This document shows positions 44,211-53,262 of a stretch of 64,000 nucleotides of DNA, piece by piece. Positions within the stretch are counted from its first letter, which is position 1. Each line of letters begins with the position of its first letter. The notes beneath the pieces are model-generated. The model ran no database searches, was not told the DNA's origin, and worked only from the letters and a program-made list of their open reading frames with translations. Source of the DNA: Bacillota bacterium (GTDB lineage: Bacteria; Bacillota; Clostridia; Lachnospirales; Lachnospiraceae); contig JAEWSH010000032.1 of the NCBI GenBank assembly GCA_023398375.1, forward strand, positions 120,998 to 184,997, given 5' to 3'. The position numbers and the translations under genes are program-made.

Positions 44211-44936
44211 CTAAGACCCTCCCGTATATAATGAAGCTTTTGTGGAATTCGTTCTGATGTCTCTTTTTTTTAGGGCATTTTCCCAAATACTTGCCATCGT
44301 TGATAACGGAAAGCACACAATAAAAAACAGTATTCCACTGACAAGATAAGCCGGTGCATAGGCTCCTCCTGTAGAAGCCCCCGTTACAAAACTGTAAGTT
44401 AGTGAAATCAAATCTGCACCGCCTATCATATAAAGACAGGAAGTGTTTTTTATAAGGTTTACAACCTGATTCACCATAGGTGGAAGAATAATTTTAATAC
44501 TCTGAGGAAGAATAATATAATACATCTGACCCGCATAATGAAATCCCTGAGATTGTGCAGCTTCAAACTGTCCTCTCGGAATAGATTCAATTCCTGCTCG
44601 CACCACTTCTGCCATATAGGCTCCATGATAAATCCCTATCGCAATGATACCCGTAGGAATAATACCGATACTATTTTTTGAAAAAGCCAGCGCATAATAT
44701 AAAAAACATAACTGTAAAATAAGTGGTGTATTTTGTACCAATTCTATGTAAAAGCGACTGACAAATCGAAGTCCCCTCTTTCCGCTGGTCACCATTAATC
44801 CAAAAATAATTCCTAAAAACAGGGATAAAAATAGTGCTGCAATAGCAGTCAATGCTGTATTCAAAAGTCCAAATAAAAAGGTTTCCCGGTATATCCATAC
44901 TTTTCTCCAGGCACTTGCCGAGAAAATACCTGCCAT
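44211..44936 (-). CDS. Polar amino-acid ABC transporter permease 1
   Basis: A 241-residue permease of the same family with EAA loop IPRGQFEAAQSQGFHYAG. GGGAGG precedes the ATG at 44936; the five upstream codons contain that site. It lies 83 bp after the substrate-binding protein gene and overlaps nothing. Confidence 0.92.
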   Translation of the reverse strand: MAGIFSASAWRKVWIYRETFLFGLLNTALTAIAALFLSLFLGIIFGLMVTSGKRGLRFVSRFYIELVQNTPLILQLCFLYYALAFSKNSIGIIPTGIIAIGIYHGAYMAEVVRAGIESIPRGQFEAAQSQGFHYAGQMYYIILPQSIKIILPPMVNQVVNLIKNTSCLYMIGGADLISLTYSFVTGASTGGAYAPAYLVSGILFFIVCFPLSTMASIWENALKKRDIRTNSTKASLYTGGS

Positions 44937-45019
44937 ATCGTTTCCTCCCAACTTTTTATATAATTTCCTATATTGCTTAAAGGCTTCGTAAAGTGCGAAG
45001 CCTTTAAAACATCTTACCC

Positions 45020-45934
45020 TTACTCTAGTCCATTCTCTGAAATCAGTTCATCAATGGTTCCATCCGACAGCCAGCCAGTTATCAGCCCTTCCACTACTTC
45101 CGAAAGTCCGGAGCCTTTCGTAGTTGCCACACCATAATTCTGCGGCGAGAATTTGTCATCAATATAAGAGCGTGTGTCTGTATGATATGCTGCTAAAATT
45201 GACTTGTCTACGCAAAAGGCATCTATTTCTCCTGCACTCAGTGCAGTTGAAATGGTAGGATAATCATCATACTGCTGAAATGACACCCCTTCGCTCCAAA
45301 TAGCCGGATCAAAGTTTTCCGCATTAAAACCATCACTGTTGATTAATTCCTGTTCGATCATGGCGCTTACAAGAGCTTTTGCAGATGTGGAGCCTGAAGA
45401 AACGCCGACCTTTTTATCAAGCAAATCAGAAAGCGCAGATATCCCTGAGGCATTTTCCACCAATACAGTAACATAATCGGTAAAATAAGGAGTAGAAAAA
45501 TCCCAGCTTTCCTTTCTTTCATCTGTGATCGTAAAGGTTGCCAATACACAGTCAATATCACCAGAATCTAAAAGCTCCGTGCGTGTGGCTGCTGTCACTG
45601 GTGTGAACTCGACCTCGACCCCTAATTGTTCTGCAATCTTCTCCGCCAGCACAATTTCCATACCCGAATATTCACCCGTCAGGGTATCCTGAAATCCAAA
45701 ACCGATTACAGCATTTTTTACACCTACTCGTAATACCCCTCTATCCATAATTTCCTGTACGTCTTTTGCTGCTTCTCTTATTTCTTCGGCGGTTTCTCCC
45801 GTCACTGTACTTTTTTCTGCGGTAGTCTCCTCTGTTACTTTTGCAGTTTCCTCTTTTTTACCACAGCCTTCTAATATAGAAAACACCAACAAACTGCTTA
45901 AGACAAGAGCTAAAAGTTTTTTCCATTTTTTCAC
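45020..45934 (-). CDS. Amino-acid ABC transporter substrate-binding lipoprotein
   Basis: A 304-residue type II periplasmic-type binding protein. It has a GTG start (45934) well spaced from AAAGGAG, a signal peptide with lipobox LEGC (Cys24), a Thr/Glu linker, and a SBP_bac_3 domain (LRVGVKNAVIGFGF, then YSGMEIVLAEKIAEQLGVEVEFTPV). The strong ligand residues for glutamate or cystine cannot be fixed by eye. The upstream ATGs are rejected because they precede or overlap the ribosome binding site. Confidence 0.9.
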   Translation of the reverse strand: MKKWKKLLALVLSSLLVFSILEGCGKKEETAKVTEETTAEKSTVTGETAEEIREAAKDVQEIMDRGVLRVGVKNAVIGFGFQDTLTGEYSGMEIVLAEKIAEQLGVEVEFTPVTAATRTELLDSGDIDCVLATFTITDERKESWDFSTPYFTDYVTVLVENASGISALSDLLDKKVGVSSGSTSAKALVSAMIEQELINSDGFNAENFDPAIWSEGVSFQQYDDYPTISTALSAGEIDAFCVDKSILAAYHTDTRSYIDDKFSPQNYGVATTKGSGLSEVVEGLITGWLSDGTIDELISENGLE

Positions 45935-46000
45935 AATGGTATCTCCTTTCATAATATATTCAAAACGCTGCTGCGCTTTGTTCAAAGATTAATTCTTTCC

Positions 46001-46723
46001 TTAGCGGATTATTTTACTTAAAAACTGTTTTACTCTCTCATTCTCAGGATTGCTGAAGAAATGTTCCGGATTTCCTTCCTCAATAATACATCCATCATCC
46101 ATAAATACGATCCGGTCTGCCACCTGCCTGGCAAATCCCATTTCATGTGTAACAACCACCATAGTTATATTCTCTTTTGCCAGTTTTACCATTACATCCA
46201 ATACTTCCTGAATGGTTTCAGGATCTAACGCAGAAGTTGGTTCGTCAAAAAGTATAATTTTGGTCTGTGCACATAGCGCTCTGGCAATGGCAATTCTCTG
46301 CTGCTGCCCGCCGGAAAGGGTCGTTGGATATACATTTGCCTTATCTGTCAGTCCTACTACATCTAAATAATGGAATGCAAGTTCCTGTGCTTCTTTTTTG
46401 CTTTTATGATACAATTTCACCGGTGACAGTGTCAGATTTTTTAATACCGACATATGGGGATATAGATTGAACTGTTGGAACACCATGGATGTGGTCTGCC
46501 TTACTATCTTTGTCTTATTCTTTACCGTCATTTTTTCTCCGTTAATAAAGACCTGCCCGCTGGTAGGTTCTTCTAAAAAATTCATACACCGGACAGCTGT
46601 GGACTTTCCAGAACCGGATGGACCGATCATTACCAGTTTTTCTCCTTCTTTGACTTCTAAATTTAAGTCTTTTATAACATGAAGCTCTCCAAAATATTTA
46701 TTCACATTTACCATCTTAATCAT
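46001..46723 (-). CDS. Polar amino-acid ABC transporter ATPase (GlnQ type)
   Basis: A 240-residue ATPase: Walker A GPSGSGKST, signature LSGGQQQR, Walker B ILFDEPTSALD, switch His in VVTHEMG. AAGGGG precedes the chosen ATG at 46723. It is the first gene of a five-gene transcript (ATPase, binding protein, two permeases, cytidylate kinase-like), behind a short attenuator-like leader. The substrate is probably glutamate, glutamine or a sulfur amino acid. Confidence 0.94.
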   Translation of the reverse strand: MIKMVNVNKYFGELHVIKDLNLEVKEGEKLVMIGPSGSGKSTAVRCMNFLEEPTSGQVFINGEKMTVKNKTKIVRQTTSMVFQQFNLYPHMSVLKNLTLSPVKLYHKSKKEAQELAFHYLDVVGLTDKANVYPTTLSGGQQQRIAIARALCAQTKIILFDEPTSALDPETIQEVLDVMVKLAKENITMVVVTHEMGFARQVADRIVFMDDGCIIEEGNPEHFFSNPENERVKQFLSKIIR

Positions 46724-46897
46724 ATATCTGCCCCTTTTCATAAAAAATTGCTATCTGGCTCAACAGCATTTTCAACATTTTACTGACAATAAACTTCTGC
46801 AATATTTAGTATTTTCGGGAGTATTTTAGGGATTTTTTAAAAGATTATCTGTGGGTATAAGGAATTTCAGAAAAAATGTTAGTAAGATCAGAAGTAC

Positions 46898-46930
46898 AAA
46901 AAAAAATGCCTGATTAAATATAATCAGACA
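46898..46930 (-). terminator. Leader hairpin with T run upstream of the amino-acid ABC operon
   Basis: On the minus strand TGTCTGATTA pairs with TAATCAGGCA and is followed by nine T residues, about 20 nt after the predicted transcription start. Just before it AGACA can pair with TGTCT instead (46926-46939), which would break the terminator stem. The remaining 170 bp to the ATPase gene hold no reading frame or T-box. Confidence 0.8.
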
Positions 46931-46945
46931 CCTATGTCTATTAAA

Positions 46946-46974
46946 ACTATAATAGATGGTTTTTTATTTGTCAA
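46946..46974 (-). promoter_or_regulatory. Promoter of the amino-acid ABC operon
   Basis: Perfect TTGACA (46969-46974) and TATAGT (46946-46951) with a 17-bp spacer. Confidence 0.85.
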
Positions 46975-47072
46975 GTTTTTCCATATCAGTTGATCGGTTT
47001 TATTTGTCGCAATTTTTGTATTACTAAGCACGCCGCACCTTTTTGGGCAAAATACTAGTTGCTTATTTTTTA

Positions 47073-47372
47073 TTAAAAAAATACTTTATCTACTTTTTGT
47101 AATATCAGAACAACTTTTGTATCAGCATTTTTCAAAGATGCGATAAGTTCCTGTGCTCTATCCTTTTGCGCTTCATTCACACACAAAGTACATTTCTCTT
47201 TCTGCTCTCTAAATAAGCGTTGCCAAAAGGACGCCTTTTCCCATTTTTCAAAATATGAGATTCGATTCTTCAAAAATAATTGCTCTATTTCATTTTTCGT
47301 ATCAATATTAAGAACAGTACATAGTGCCATTTCATTATGCACTTTTACATCTGAAAATGTAATTGGTTTCAT
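47073..47372 (-). CDS. Small hypothetical protein (possibly DUF2007-like)
   Basis: A 99-residue soluble protein with segments MALCTVLNIDTKNEIEQLF, ISYFEKW and AQKDRAQELIASL. The ferredoxin-like alternation resembles DUF2007 putative signal proteins, but the match is weak. AAAAGGTGA precedes the ATG. It stands between sigH and the ABC operon with gaps on both sides. No function is assigned. Confidence 0.65.
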   Translation of the reverse strand: MKPITFSDVKVHNEMALCTVLNIDTKNEIEQLFLKNRISYFEKWEKASFWQRLFREQKEKCTLCVNEAQKDRAQELIASLKNADTKVVLILQKVDKVFF

Positions 47373-47494
47373 TTATCATTCACCTTTTCCATTCCAAAAT
47401 AAATCATATCCTCTCTATTCTATCGCAATTGCTGTTATTGTCAAGTATTACCCAGCTCCTGAAAAATTTTGTGTAAATTAATATTGCTGCTTTA

Positions 47495-48115
47495 TCAGCG
47501 CCATGTAATTGCCTTTTTTAACTTTCCCTTTAAACGCTGCAAGGCATTATCTGTTGATTTTTCATCTTTTCCCAACACTTTCGCAATCTGAGAGTAACTC
47601 ATTCCTGTAATATACAGATCTAATACTTCTTTTTCGAAGCTGCTCAATTCCTTTTCAATCGTCTGTTCCAGATTTATAACATTCTCTTTATCAATTAATA
47701 GTTCCTCCGGATTCAGCTCTGCTTGCGAAGCTAATGCATTTAAAAGTGTCGCATCTTCCGAATTTCCATTTTCTTTTTCTGCCACATTGGTATATAACGA
47801 TATATAACTATTTAAAGGTGCATGTTTCTGCCTGCGCGATGCCTGAACTGCCGTGTACATCTGTCTGGAAATACACAAATCTGCAAATGTAAAAAAACTT
47901 GCATCACGTCCGCTGTCATAGTCTCTGATTGCCTTGAATAATCCTATCATCCCCTCCTGAATCAGATCATCATTATCTGCCCCCAGAATATACATCGCTT
48001 TTGCCTTGCTGCGAACCAGATTCTTATATTTATTCATAATAAAATCCGTGATGGCAGATTCCCCGTCACGTAATCTCACGATCAGTTCTTCATCCTTCAT
48101 ATCCTCATATGGCAT
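47495..48115 (-). CDS. sigH: RNA polymerase sigma-H factor
   Basis: A 206-residue sigma-70 family factor of the SigH/Spo0H type, which directs early stationary-phase and sporulation genes. Region 2 includes DNDDLIQEGMIGLFKAIRDY and FFTFADLCISRQMYTAV; region 4 has the HTH MSYSQIAKVLGKDEKST. The start at MPYED follows GGAG at 6 bp; the longer frame is poorly supported. It ends the cysE-cysS-mrnC-rlmB-sigH block, as in many Firmicutes, with yacP missing. Confidence 0.95.
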   Translation of the reverse strand: MPYEDMKDEELIVRLRDGESAITDFIMNKYKNLVRSKAKAMYILGADNDDLIQEGMIGLFKAIRDYDSGRDASFFTFADLCISRQMYTAVQASRRQKHAPLNSYISLYTNVAEKENGNSEDATLLNALASQAELNPEELLIDKENVINLEQTIEKELSSFEKEVLDLYITGMSYSQIAKVLGKDEKSTDNALQRLKGKLKKAITWR

Positions 48116-48190
48116 ATTAATCTCCATTCCTGCCACAACCTGCAAACTTTGGGCTGTAGGCACAAAGTTACATGTGAAAGTGTTCTCCTT

Positions 48191-48931
48191 TCACAAAAGT
48201 CTCTGACGTACGATCTCATATGCCAATATTCCCGCTGCAACAGAAGCATTCAGCGAATCAATATCACCTTTCATAGGAATTGACGCAACGAAATCACACT
48301 TTTCTTTTATCAGGCGGCCGACGCCTTCTCCTTCATTTCCAATGACCAGTCCAATCGGGCCCTTTAGATCCAGATCATACATCTTGGTACCGTCCATGTC
48401 CGCGCATACAAACCAAAGCCCTTCTTTTTTCAGATCCTCAATCGTCTTAGACAGATTTGTAACCTTCGCGACCGGTGTATAATTTAATGCTCCTGCTGAA
48501 GTTCTTGCTACAATAGCAGTAAGTCCAACAGCACGATTTTTAGGAATGATTACTCCATGCGCACCTGCCAGATTCGCTGTCCTGATAATCGCACCAAGAT
48601 TATGGGGATCTTCTATGTTATCCAGCAAGAAAATAAATGGCGCTTCTCCCTTTTCCCTTGCTCTATTCAAAATATCTTCAACTTCTGCATACTCATACGC
48701 TGCTGCCTGGGCAATCACGCCCTGATGTCTGCCTGTCTCTGATAATTGATCAAGTCTTTCCTTCTCCACGAACTTAATCAATGTGTTCTGCTTCTTTGCT
48801 TCTCTTTTAATTGTCATAATCGGACCATCCTGACAACCGTCCAATACATAAAGCTTGTCTATGGTCTTTCCTGAACGAAACGCCTCAATAACAGCATTTC
48901 TTCCCTCAATTGTAAATTCTGTATATCCCAT
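48191..48931 (-). CDS. rlmB: 23S rRNA (G2251-2'-O)-methyltransferase RlmB
   Basis: A 246-residue SpoU-family methyltransferase. The N-terminal substrate-binding domain (EFTIEGRNAVIEAF) precedes the knotted SpoU domain with the three motifs NLGAIIRTANLAGAHG, GLVIGNEGEGVG and IPMKGDIDSLNASVAAGI. It methylates the 23S P loop. Start at MGYTEF follows AGGAG. It lies 43 bp after mrnC. Confidence 0.95.
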   Translation of the reverse strand: MGYTEFTIEGRNAVIEAFRSGKTIDKLYVLDGCQDGPIMTIKREAKKQNTLIKFVEKERLDQLSETGRHQGVIAQAAAYEYAEVEDILNRAREKGEAPFIFLLDNIEDPHNLGAIIRTANLAGAHGVIIPKNRAVGLTAIVARTSAGALNYTPVAKVTNLSKTIEDLKKEGLWFVCADMDGTKMYDLDLKGPIGLVIGNEGEGVGRLIKEKCDFVASIPMKGDIDSLNASVAAGILAYEIVRQRLL

Positions 48932-48974
48932 GTTCACTCCTATTCTACTAGACATTTTGAAGCGTATCTATTGT

Positions 48975-49415
48975 CTAAATGTCTGTGCCTATTCTGGATA
49001 GCCCCAGCTTCACAAGACTGATTGCTCTATTCATACGATCCGTCAGATACAGATAACCCAATAATGCTTCCAAGCCTGTCGCCTTCCTGTAGTCACCAAT
49101 AGATGCATTTTTGGCAGATGTATAAGACTTGGCATTGCGGCCTCTCTTATATACCGCCATCTCTTCTTCTGTCAGATGCTCTGCCAGTGCTTCTACTAAA
49201 GCTGCCTGTGTTCCAGCATTGACGATTCTGCTTGTTGTCTTATGAAGTCCGTTTGCAGCACGGTTCCCACGCTCTACCACAACTGTCCTGATCATTAAGT
49301 CATAAATGGCATCTCCGATATAAGCTAATGTCAACGGCGAATATGTCTTAATATCCACCTGTGTACACCCAAACTCTTTTTTCAGTTTTTCTAATAAACT
49401 TAAGCTCTCTTCCAT
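48975..49415 (-). CDS. mrnC: Mini-ribonuclease III
   Basis: A 146-residue RNase III-fold nuclease without a dsRBD. The catalytic signature LAYIGDAIYDLMIRTVVVERG holds the conserved Asp; NASIGDYRKATGLEALLGYL provides the second site. It matures 23S rRNA ends. It overlaps the 3' end of cysS by 16 bp, with its AAGGTG site inside cysS, so it is translationally coupled. Confidence 0.95.
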   Translation of the reverse strand: MEESLSLLEKLKKEFGCTQVDIKTYSPLTLAYIGDAIYDLMIRTVVVERGNRAANGLHKTTSRIVNAGTQAALVEALAEHLTEEEMAVYKRGRNAKSYTSAKNASIGDYRKATGLEALLGYLYLTDRMNRAISLVKLGLSRIGTDI

Positions 49416-50809
49416 TTTACACCTTCGCGTGTATCCTCTAATATAATACCTTTATTTAAAAGTTCATCTCTGATTTCATCTGCTCTTGCAAAATTCTTTT
49501 CTTTTCTTGCTGTCTGCCTGTCTGTAATTAATTGTTCAATATCAGAATCCAACATTTCAGATTTTTTGTCAACAATCAGACCACAAATATCAGCCAATTC
49601 TTTTAATTCTGCAAATACTTTTTCAACCAATGCTTTCGAACTATTTGCATTTATATTGGTATTTGACCATTTTACCAATTCAAAAATAGCCGAAATTGCA
49701 TCTGCTGTATTAAGATCATCATCCATCGCTTCATCGAATTTTATTATAAATTCTGCTGCCTCTTCTGCTAAGGAAGCTTCTGAATCTATTAACGTATCAC
49801 CTGTTGCAGTCTGCAATAAAAATTTCATATTTTCTGCTGCGGTTATGATTCTGTCAAGACCATTTTGGGCACTTTCCATCAGATCTGCACTAAAGTTCAG
49901 TGGACTTCTGTAATGTGCGGATAACATAAAGAAACGAAGTACCTGAAGGTCATATTTCTCACTGATATCCCTAACCGTAAAGAAGTTACCAAGTGATTTG
50001 CTCATCTTTTTATTGTCAATATTCAAAAACGCATTATGCATCCAGTATCTTGCAAATTCTTTTCCATTTGCTGCTTCACTCTGCGCAATCTCATTTTCGT
50101 GGTGCGGAAATACTAAATCTTCTCCGCCTGCATGAATATCAATCTCATCGCCTAAATACTTTTTGCTCATAACGGAGCATTCAATGTGCCATCCCGGACG
50201 TCCTTTGCAATAATCGGAATCCCAATATGGTTCTCCATCTTTTTTTGGCTTCCACAATACAAAATCAAGCGGATCTTCCTTCTGATCTTCACCGGATACT
50301 AACAATGCACGGTTACCGCCTTGCAGATCATCAATATTCTTGTGGGATAATTTTCCATAATGTTTAAAATTTCTTGTTCTAAAATAAACGGTACCATCAG
50401 CTGCCACATACGCATATCCTTTTTCGATTAATGATGCAATCATATCCAGCATTCCACAGATTTCCTCTGTTGCTTTCGGATGTGTTGTTGCAGGTCTTAC
50501 ATTCATTGCCTCCATGTCTTTCTTACATTCAGCAATATAACGTTCTGAGATTACAGATGCATCTACACCTTCTGCGATCGCCTGCTTGATGATCTTGTCG
50601 TCAACATCCGTAAAATTGCTGACATAATTTACTTCATATCCTTTATGCTCCATATAACGCCTTACTGTATCAAATACAATCATTGGTCTGGCATTTCCAA
50701 TATGAATCAGGTTGTATACCGTAGGTCCGCACACATACATACGAACTTTCCCCGGTTCGATCGGAACAAATTCTTCTTTTCTTTTTGAAAGTGTATTAAA
50801 TATCTTCAT
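49400..50809 (-). CDS. cysS: Cysteinyl-tRNA synthetase
   Basis: A 469-residue class I synthetase. The HIGH motif is in CGPTVYNLIHIGNARP (Cys28 is a zinc ligand), HAGGEDLVFPHHENE supplies others, and KMSKS is intact in KKMSKSLGNFF. The C-terminus is the DALR-like helical domain. AGGAG precedes the ATG. It follows cysE with a 214-bp gap that contains several hairpins, and the T-box upstream of cysE probably controls both. Confidence 0.97.
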   Translation of the reverse strand: MKIFNTLSKRKEEFVPIEPGKVRMYVCGPTVYNLIHIGNARPMIVFDTVRRYMEHKGYEVNYVSNFTDVDDKIIKQAIAEGVDASVISERYIAECKKDMEAMNVRPATTHPKATEEICGMLDMIASLIEKGYAYVAADGTVYFRTRNFKHYGKLSHKNIDDLQGGNRALLVSGEDQKEDPLDFVLWKPKKDGEPYWDSDYCKGRPGWHIECSVMSKKYLGDEIDIHAGGEDLVFPHHENEIAQSEAANGKEFARYWMHNAFLNIDNKKMSKSLGNFFTVRDISEKYDLQVLRFFMLSAHYRSPLNFSADLMESAQNGLDRIITAAENMKFLLQTATGDTLIDSEASLAEEAAEFIIKFDEAMDDDLNTADAISAIFELVKWSNTNINANSSKALVEKVFAELKELADICGLIVDKKSEMLDSDIEQLITDRQTARKEKNFARADEIRDELLNKGIILEDTREGVKWKRA

Positions 50810-50852
50810 AGCATACTCCTATTTCTCTATTTTTTTATCATACTTCCCGATA

Positions 50853-50971
50853 TGCCGCTGCAAGCGGCACAAATAATCCGGGAAAAGAAGACTCGCAAGA
50901 GGCTTCTTCCTGTGTGAGATTTAGTAATTCTTAGCTGCTGTATTTTAACTGCTTAGAATTTCTTCTCACAC
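50853..50971. other. Structured spacer between cysE and cysS
   Basis: Three inverted repeats fill this gap: TGCCGCT with AGCGGCA (50853-50869, perfect), a GGAAGAAG/CTTCTT pair (about 50881-50910), and a long one, GTGTGAGA...GCTTAGAATT with AATTCTTAGC...TCTCACAC (50912-50971, one mismatch). There is no second T-box sequence. These may slow ribosome or RNase passage, or be a partial terminator. Confidence 0.5.
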
Positions 50972-51023
50972 TTTTATTATTTCCGTTTTCTGTTTCTTAT
51001 TATCTGTAGTAGTTTCTATTTTT

Positions 51024-51704
51024 TTAATCATTATTTATTTGACTCTTCTTTACTTCTTTTAATTCCTGTTCTAACTCAATCATCTTATTGGTGAGTGCTG
51101 TATTGGCACGCTGCAATACTGTAATATCCTCCTGCACCGGATTCGGAAGATTACACTGATCCAGTTCTTCTCTTGGTAACATCTGATCGTTTCTTTTCAC
51201 GACTCTGCCGGGAACCCCGACAACAGTTGAATTCGGCGGTACTTCTTCCAAAACTACACTGCCTGCTCCAATCTTAGAATTCTCTCCGATCGTAAAAGAA
51301 CCTAAAATCTTTGCACCTGCACTGATCATAACATTATCTCCAACTGTCGGATGCCTCTTTCCATGCTCCTTACCGGTACCCCCAAGTGTTACGCCCTGAT
51401 ATAAAGTTACATTATTACCTACAACTGCCGTTTCACCGATAATGACACCATTTCCATGATCGATAAAAAATCCTGTTCCAATCTGTGCACCGGGATGGAT
51501 CTCAATCCCTGTCTTCCGTACAGCGCGCTGAGACACCCATCTGGCAAGAAAATAATGTCCGTTAACATATAATTTATGTGCTACTCTGTAATGCAGCATT
51601 GCCTTAAAACTAGGATACAGAAAGACCTCCATCGATGAATGAATTGCGGGATCCCTTTCCCTTATGATCCTGATTTCTTCTTTCACATTTTTGATTAATC
51701 CCAT
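51024..51704 (-). CDS. cysE: Serine O-acetyltransferase
   Basis: A 226-residue CysE (EpsC type) with an N-terminal helical domain and a left-handed hexapeptide-repeat beta helix (IHPGAQIGTGFFIDHGNGVIIGE). The catalytic HGN triad part is D-H-G-N at IDHGNG, and the C-terminal loop GKRHPTVGD is intact. It makes O-acetylserine for cysteine synthesis. GGAGGG precedes the ATG. The gene lies directly behind a cysteine T-box. Confidence 0.96.
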   Translation of the reverse strand: MGLIKNVKEEIRIIRERDPAIHSSMEVFLYPSFKAMLHYRVAHKLYVNGHYFLARWVSQRAVRKTGIEIHPGAQIGTGFFIDHGNGVIIGETAVVGNNVTLYQGVTLGGTGKEHGKRHPTVGDNVMISAGAKILGSFTIGENSKIGAGSVVLEEVPPNSTVVGVPGRVVKRNDQMLPREELDQCNLPNPVQEDITVLQRANTALTNKMIELEQELKEVKKSQINND

Positions 51705-51732
51705 TTTTTACCCTCCGACGTTAGAAACGGAA

Positions 51733-52003
51733 AAAGAAAACCCCCTATAAAAGCCAAAGCTTCTATAGGAGGCGAATATACGCGGTTCCACTCCACATTA
51801 AGAATATGTATTCTCATCTCAACACCCATAACGGTGGCTTCCGTACTCAACTATTCCTGTATCTGATACAGTGTTCGTTCAGTCAACTCACGAATGCACT
51901 TCAGTCATTTTCTAATCAGGAATACTTTCAGCCGGTGATACTCCCTCTCTGTTATCTTCCAACAACTTACTCTTTTCGCTCAACGTCTTTGTTCTTATTT
52001 AGT
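51733..52003 (-). ncRNA. Cysteine-specific T-box leader of cysE-cysS
   Basis: The minus strand shows a T-box riboswitch: stem I with AGAGAGGGAG and GGCTGAAAG, a specifier loop reading GAAG-TGC-ATTC (codon TGC, Cys, 51896-51898), a T-box GTGGAGTGGAACCGCG (51781-51796) and then a terminator stem (CCTCCTATAGAAGC with GCTTTTATAGGGGG) followed by TTTTC at about 51733-51772. Uncharged tRNA-Cys should stabilise the antiterminator and turn on cysE and cysS. Confidence 0.95.
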
Positions 52004-52010
52004 CATTGTT

Positions 52011-52039
52011 AGCATATGCAAAAATAACTGTTTTGTCAA
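52011..52039 (-). promoter_or_regulatory. Promoter of the T-box-cysES transcript
   Basis: TTGACA (52034-52039) and TATGCT (52011-52016) with a 17-bp spacer, just before the T-box leader. Confidence 0.82.
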
Positions 52040-52076
52040 TAGTTTTCACTGAGTTCCTTCTATAATTACGCGTTAA

Positions 52077-52637
52077 TCAATGCTTAGGGCACTTACTGCA
52101 TCCACTGCACTCTGCACATTTATCTTCTCCGGTCTCATTGGTAACATCGATATCCATATAATTAACGGGACTCGTGAGCATGCAGACCGCCTGGGATGCA
52201 ATCCCCTCTCCTGCTCCTGTAAAGCCCAATCCTTCTTCTGTTGTCGCCTTCACATTGACCTGTTCTGTGGTAATTCCCAATGCATCGGCTATATTCTGAC
52301 GCATGGCTTCTATGTGCGGTCTCATCTTTGGCTGCTGCGCGATAATTGTGGAATCTATATTTTCAATTAAAAAATAGTTATCCTCAAGCAGCTTACCAAC
52401 ATGTTCCAACAATGTAATGCTTGAAATTCCCTTATATGCAGAATCTGTATCCGGAAAGTGTTTTCCGATATCTCCAAGTGCAGCAGCACCTAGCAGTGCA
52501 TCCATAATTGCATGTAAAAGTACATCTGCATCTGAATGACCTGATAGTCCTTTTTCATATGGTATCTTCACACCTCCTATTATCAGTTCTCTATCTTCTG
52601 CTAATCTATGCACATCATAGCCCATTCCTATTCGCAT
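52077..52637 (-). CDS. ispF: 2-C-methyl-D-erythritol 2,4-cyclodiphosphate synthase with a Cys-rich tail
   Basis: A 186-residue IspF, about 25 residues longer than usual. The catalytic and metal residues are intact: D8 and H10 in GYDVHRL, H42 in SGHSDADVLLH, DTDSAYKG, and the C-terminal GLGFTGAGEGIA. It makes the cyclic diphosphate of the MEP isoprenoid pathway. The extra C-terminal tail holds four cysteines (C174, C177, C180, C183) in a CxxCxxCxxC pattern, reminiscent of an iron-sulfur or zinc site. No other MEP genes are nearby. Confidence 0.93.
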   Translation of the reverse strand: MRIGMGYDVHRLAEDRELIIGGVKIPYEKGLSGHSDADVLLHAIMDALLGAAALGDIGKHFPDTDSAYKGISSITLLEHVGKLLEDNYFLIENIDSTIIAQQPKMRPHIEAMRQNIADALGITTEQVNVKATTEEGLGFTGAGEGIASQAVCMLTSPVNYMDIDVTNETGEDKCAECSGCSKCPKH

Positions 52638-52803
52638 GTTACTTCTCCTTATCTATTTGCCGATTTGTAATGTATTTTATTTGCTTTTATTATATGAATT
52701 ATTTTTATAAGATACAATACTTTTAATTTTATTATTTGCATTTGCTATTCTCTCAACTTCATCATAAAAATTTCTGTTATCTTTTCTGGCAGATAGTATT
52801 CTT

Positions 52804-53203
52804 TTAGAAAAGTGCGTTTGTTCCACAATGTTTTAAATATATACACTGCGCATCCAACTTCTTAAATACATCTTCTCGATGCGAGGAAATCAAAATTATA
52901 CGCTTTTTCGATTCGCGTCTCAACAACGCAATCAGGCGCTCTTCTTTATCAGTATCCAATGCTGAAAACGGCTCATCTAAAATCAACAGCGGCCGTCACA
53001 GCTGCAAACAATAGCGTCCGCTTCAGCCCCTCTCCATCTCCCCTGCGTATGGAGTCTGTAGCCCGCCGCAATACCTCCGGCTGTGCCAGCGCCAGCAGTG
53101 ACATTAGAAAAAATATCCCTTCCAGAACCATCAGATTCCGAAAGGGAAGTGCCTGTTCCAAAAAAAACTTATAATACATCTCATTACATAACCCTCGGTT
53201 CAC
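52804..53203 (-). pseudogene. ABC exporter fossil with an internal deletion
   Basis: One end encodes the start of an ABC exporter membrane domain (MNRGLCNEMYYKFFLEQ, about 70 residues). It then jumps, at about 52980, to the end of an ATPase domain in another frame (ILDEPFSALDTDKEE, SSHREDV with the switch His), with the whole middle (several hundred codons) missing. The joined frames stop quickly. This is a deletion relic. The flank at 52638-52803 and 53204-53262 shows no further coding. Confidence 0.8.
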
Positions 53204-53262
53204 ATTAGTCGAAATAATATAGAATAAATTTCCTTTTTACACTTCTAACGCAAACTCCTTTT

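Noticed and set aside
46724..46974. T-box leader before the amino-acid ABC operon
   Set aside because: The T-box sequence and stem I signatures are absent; only a short hairpin with a T run is found.
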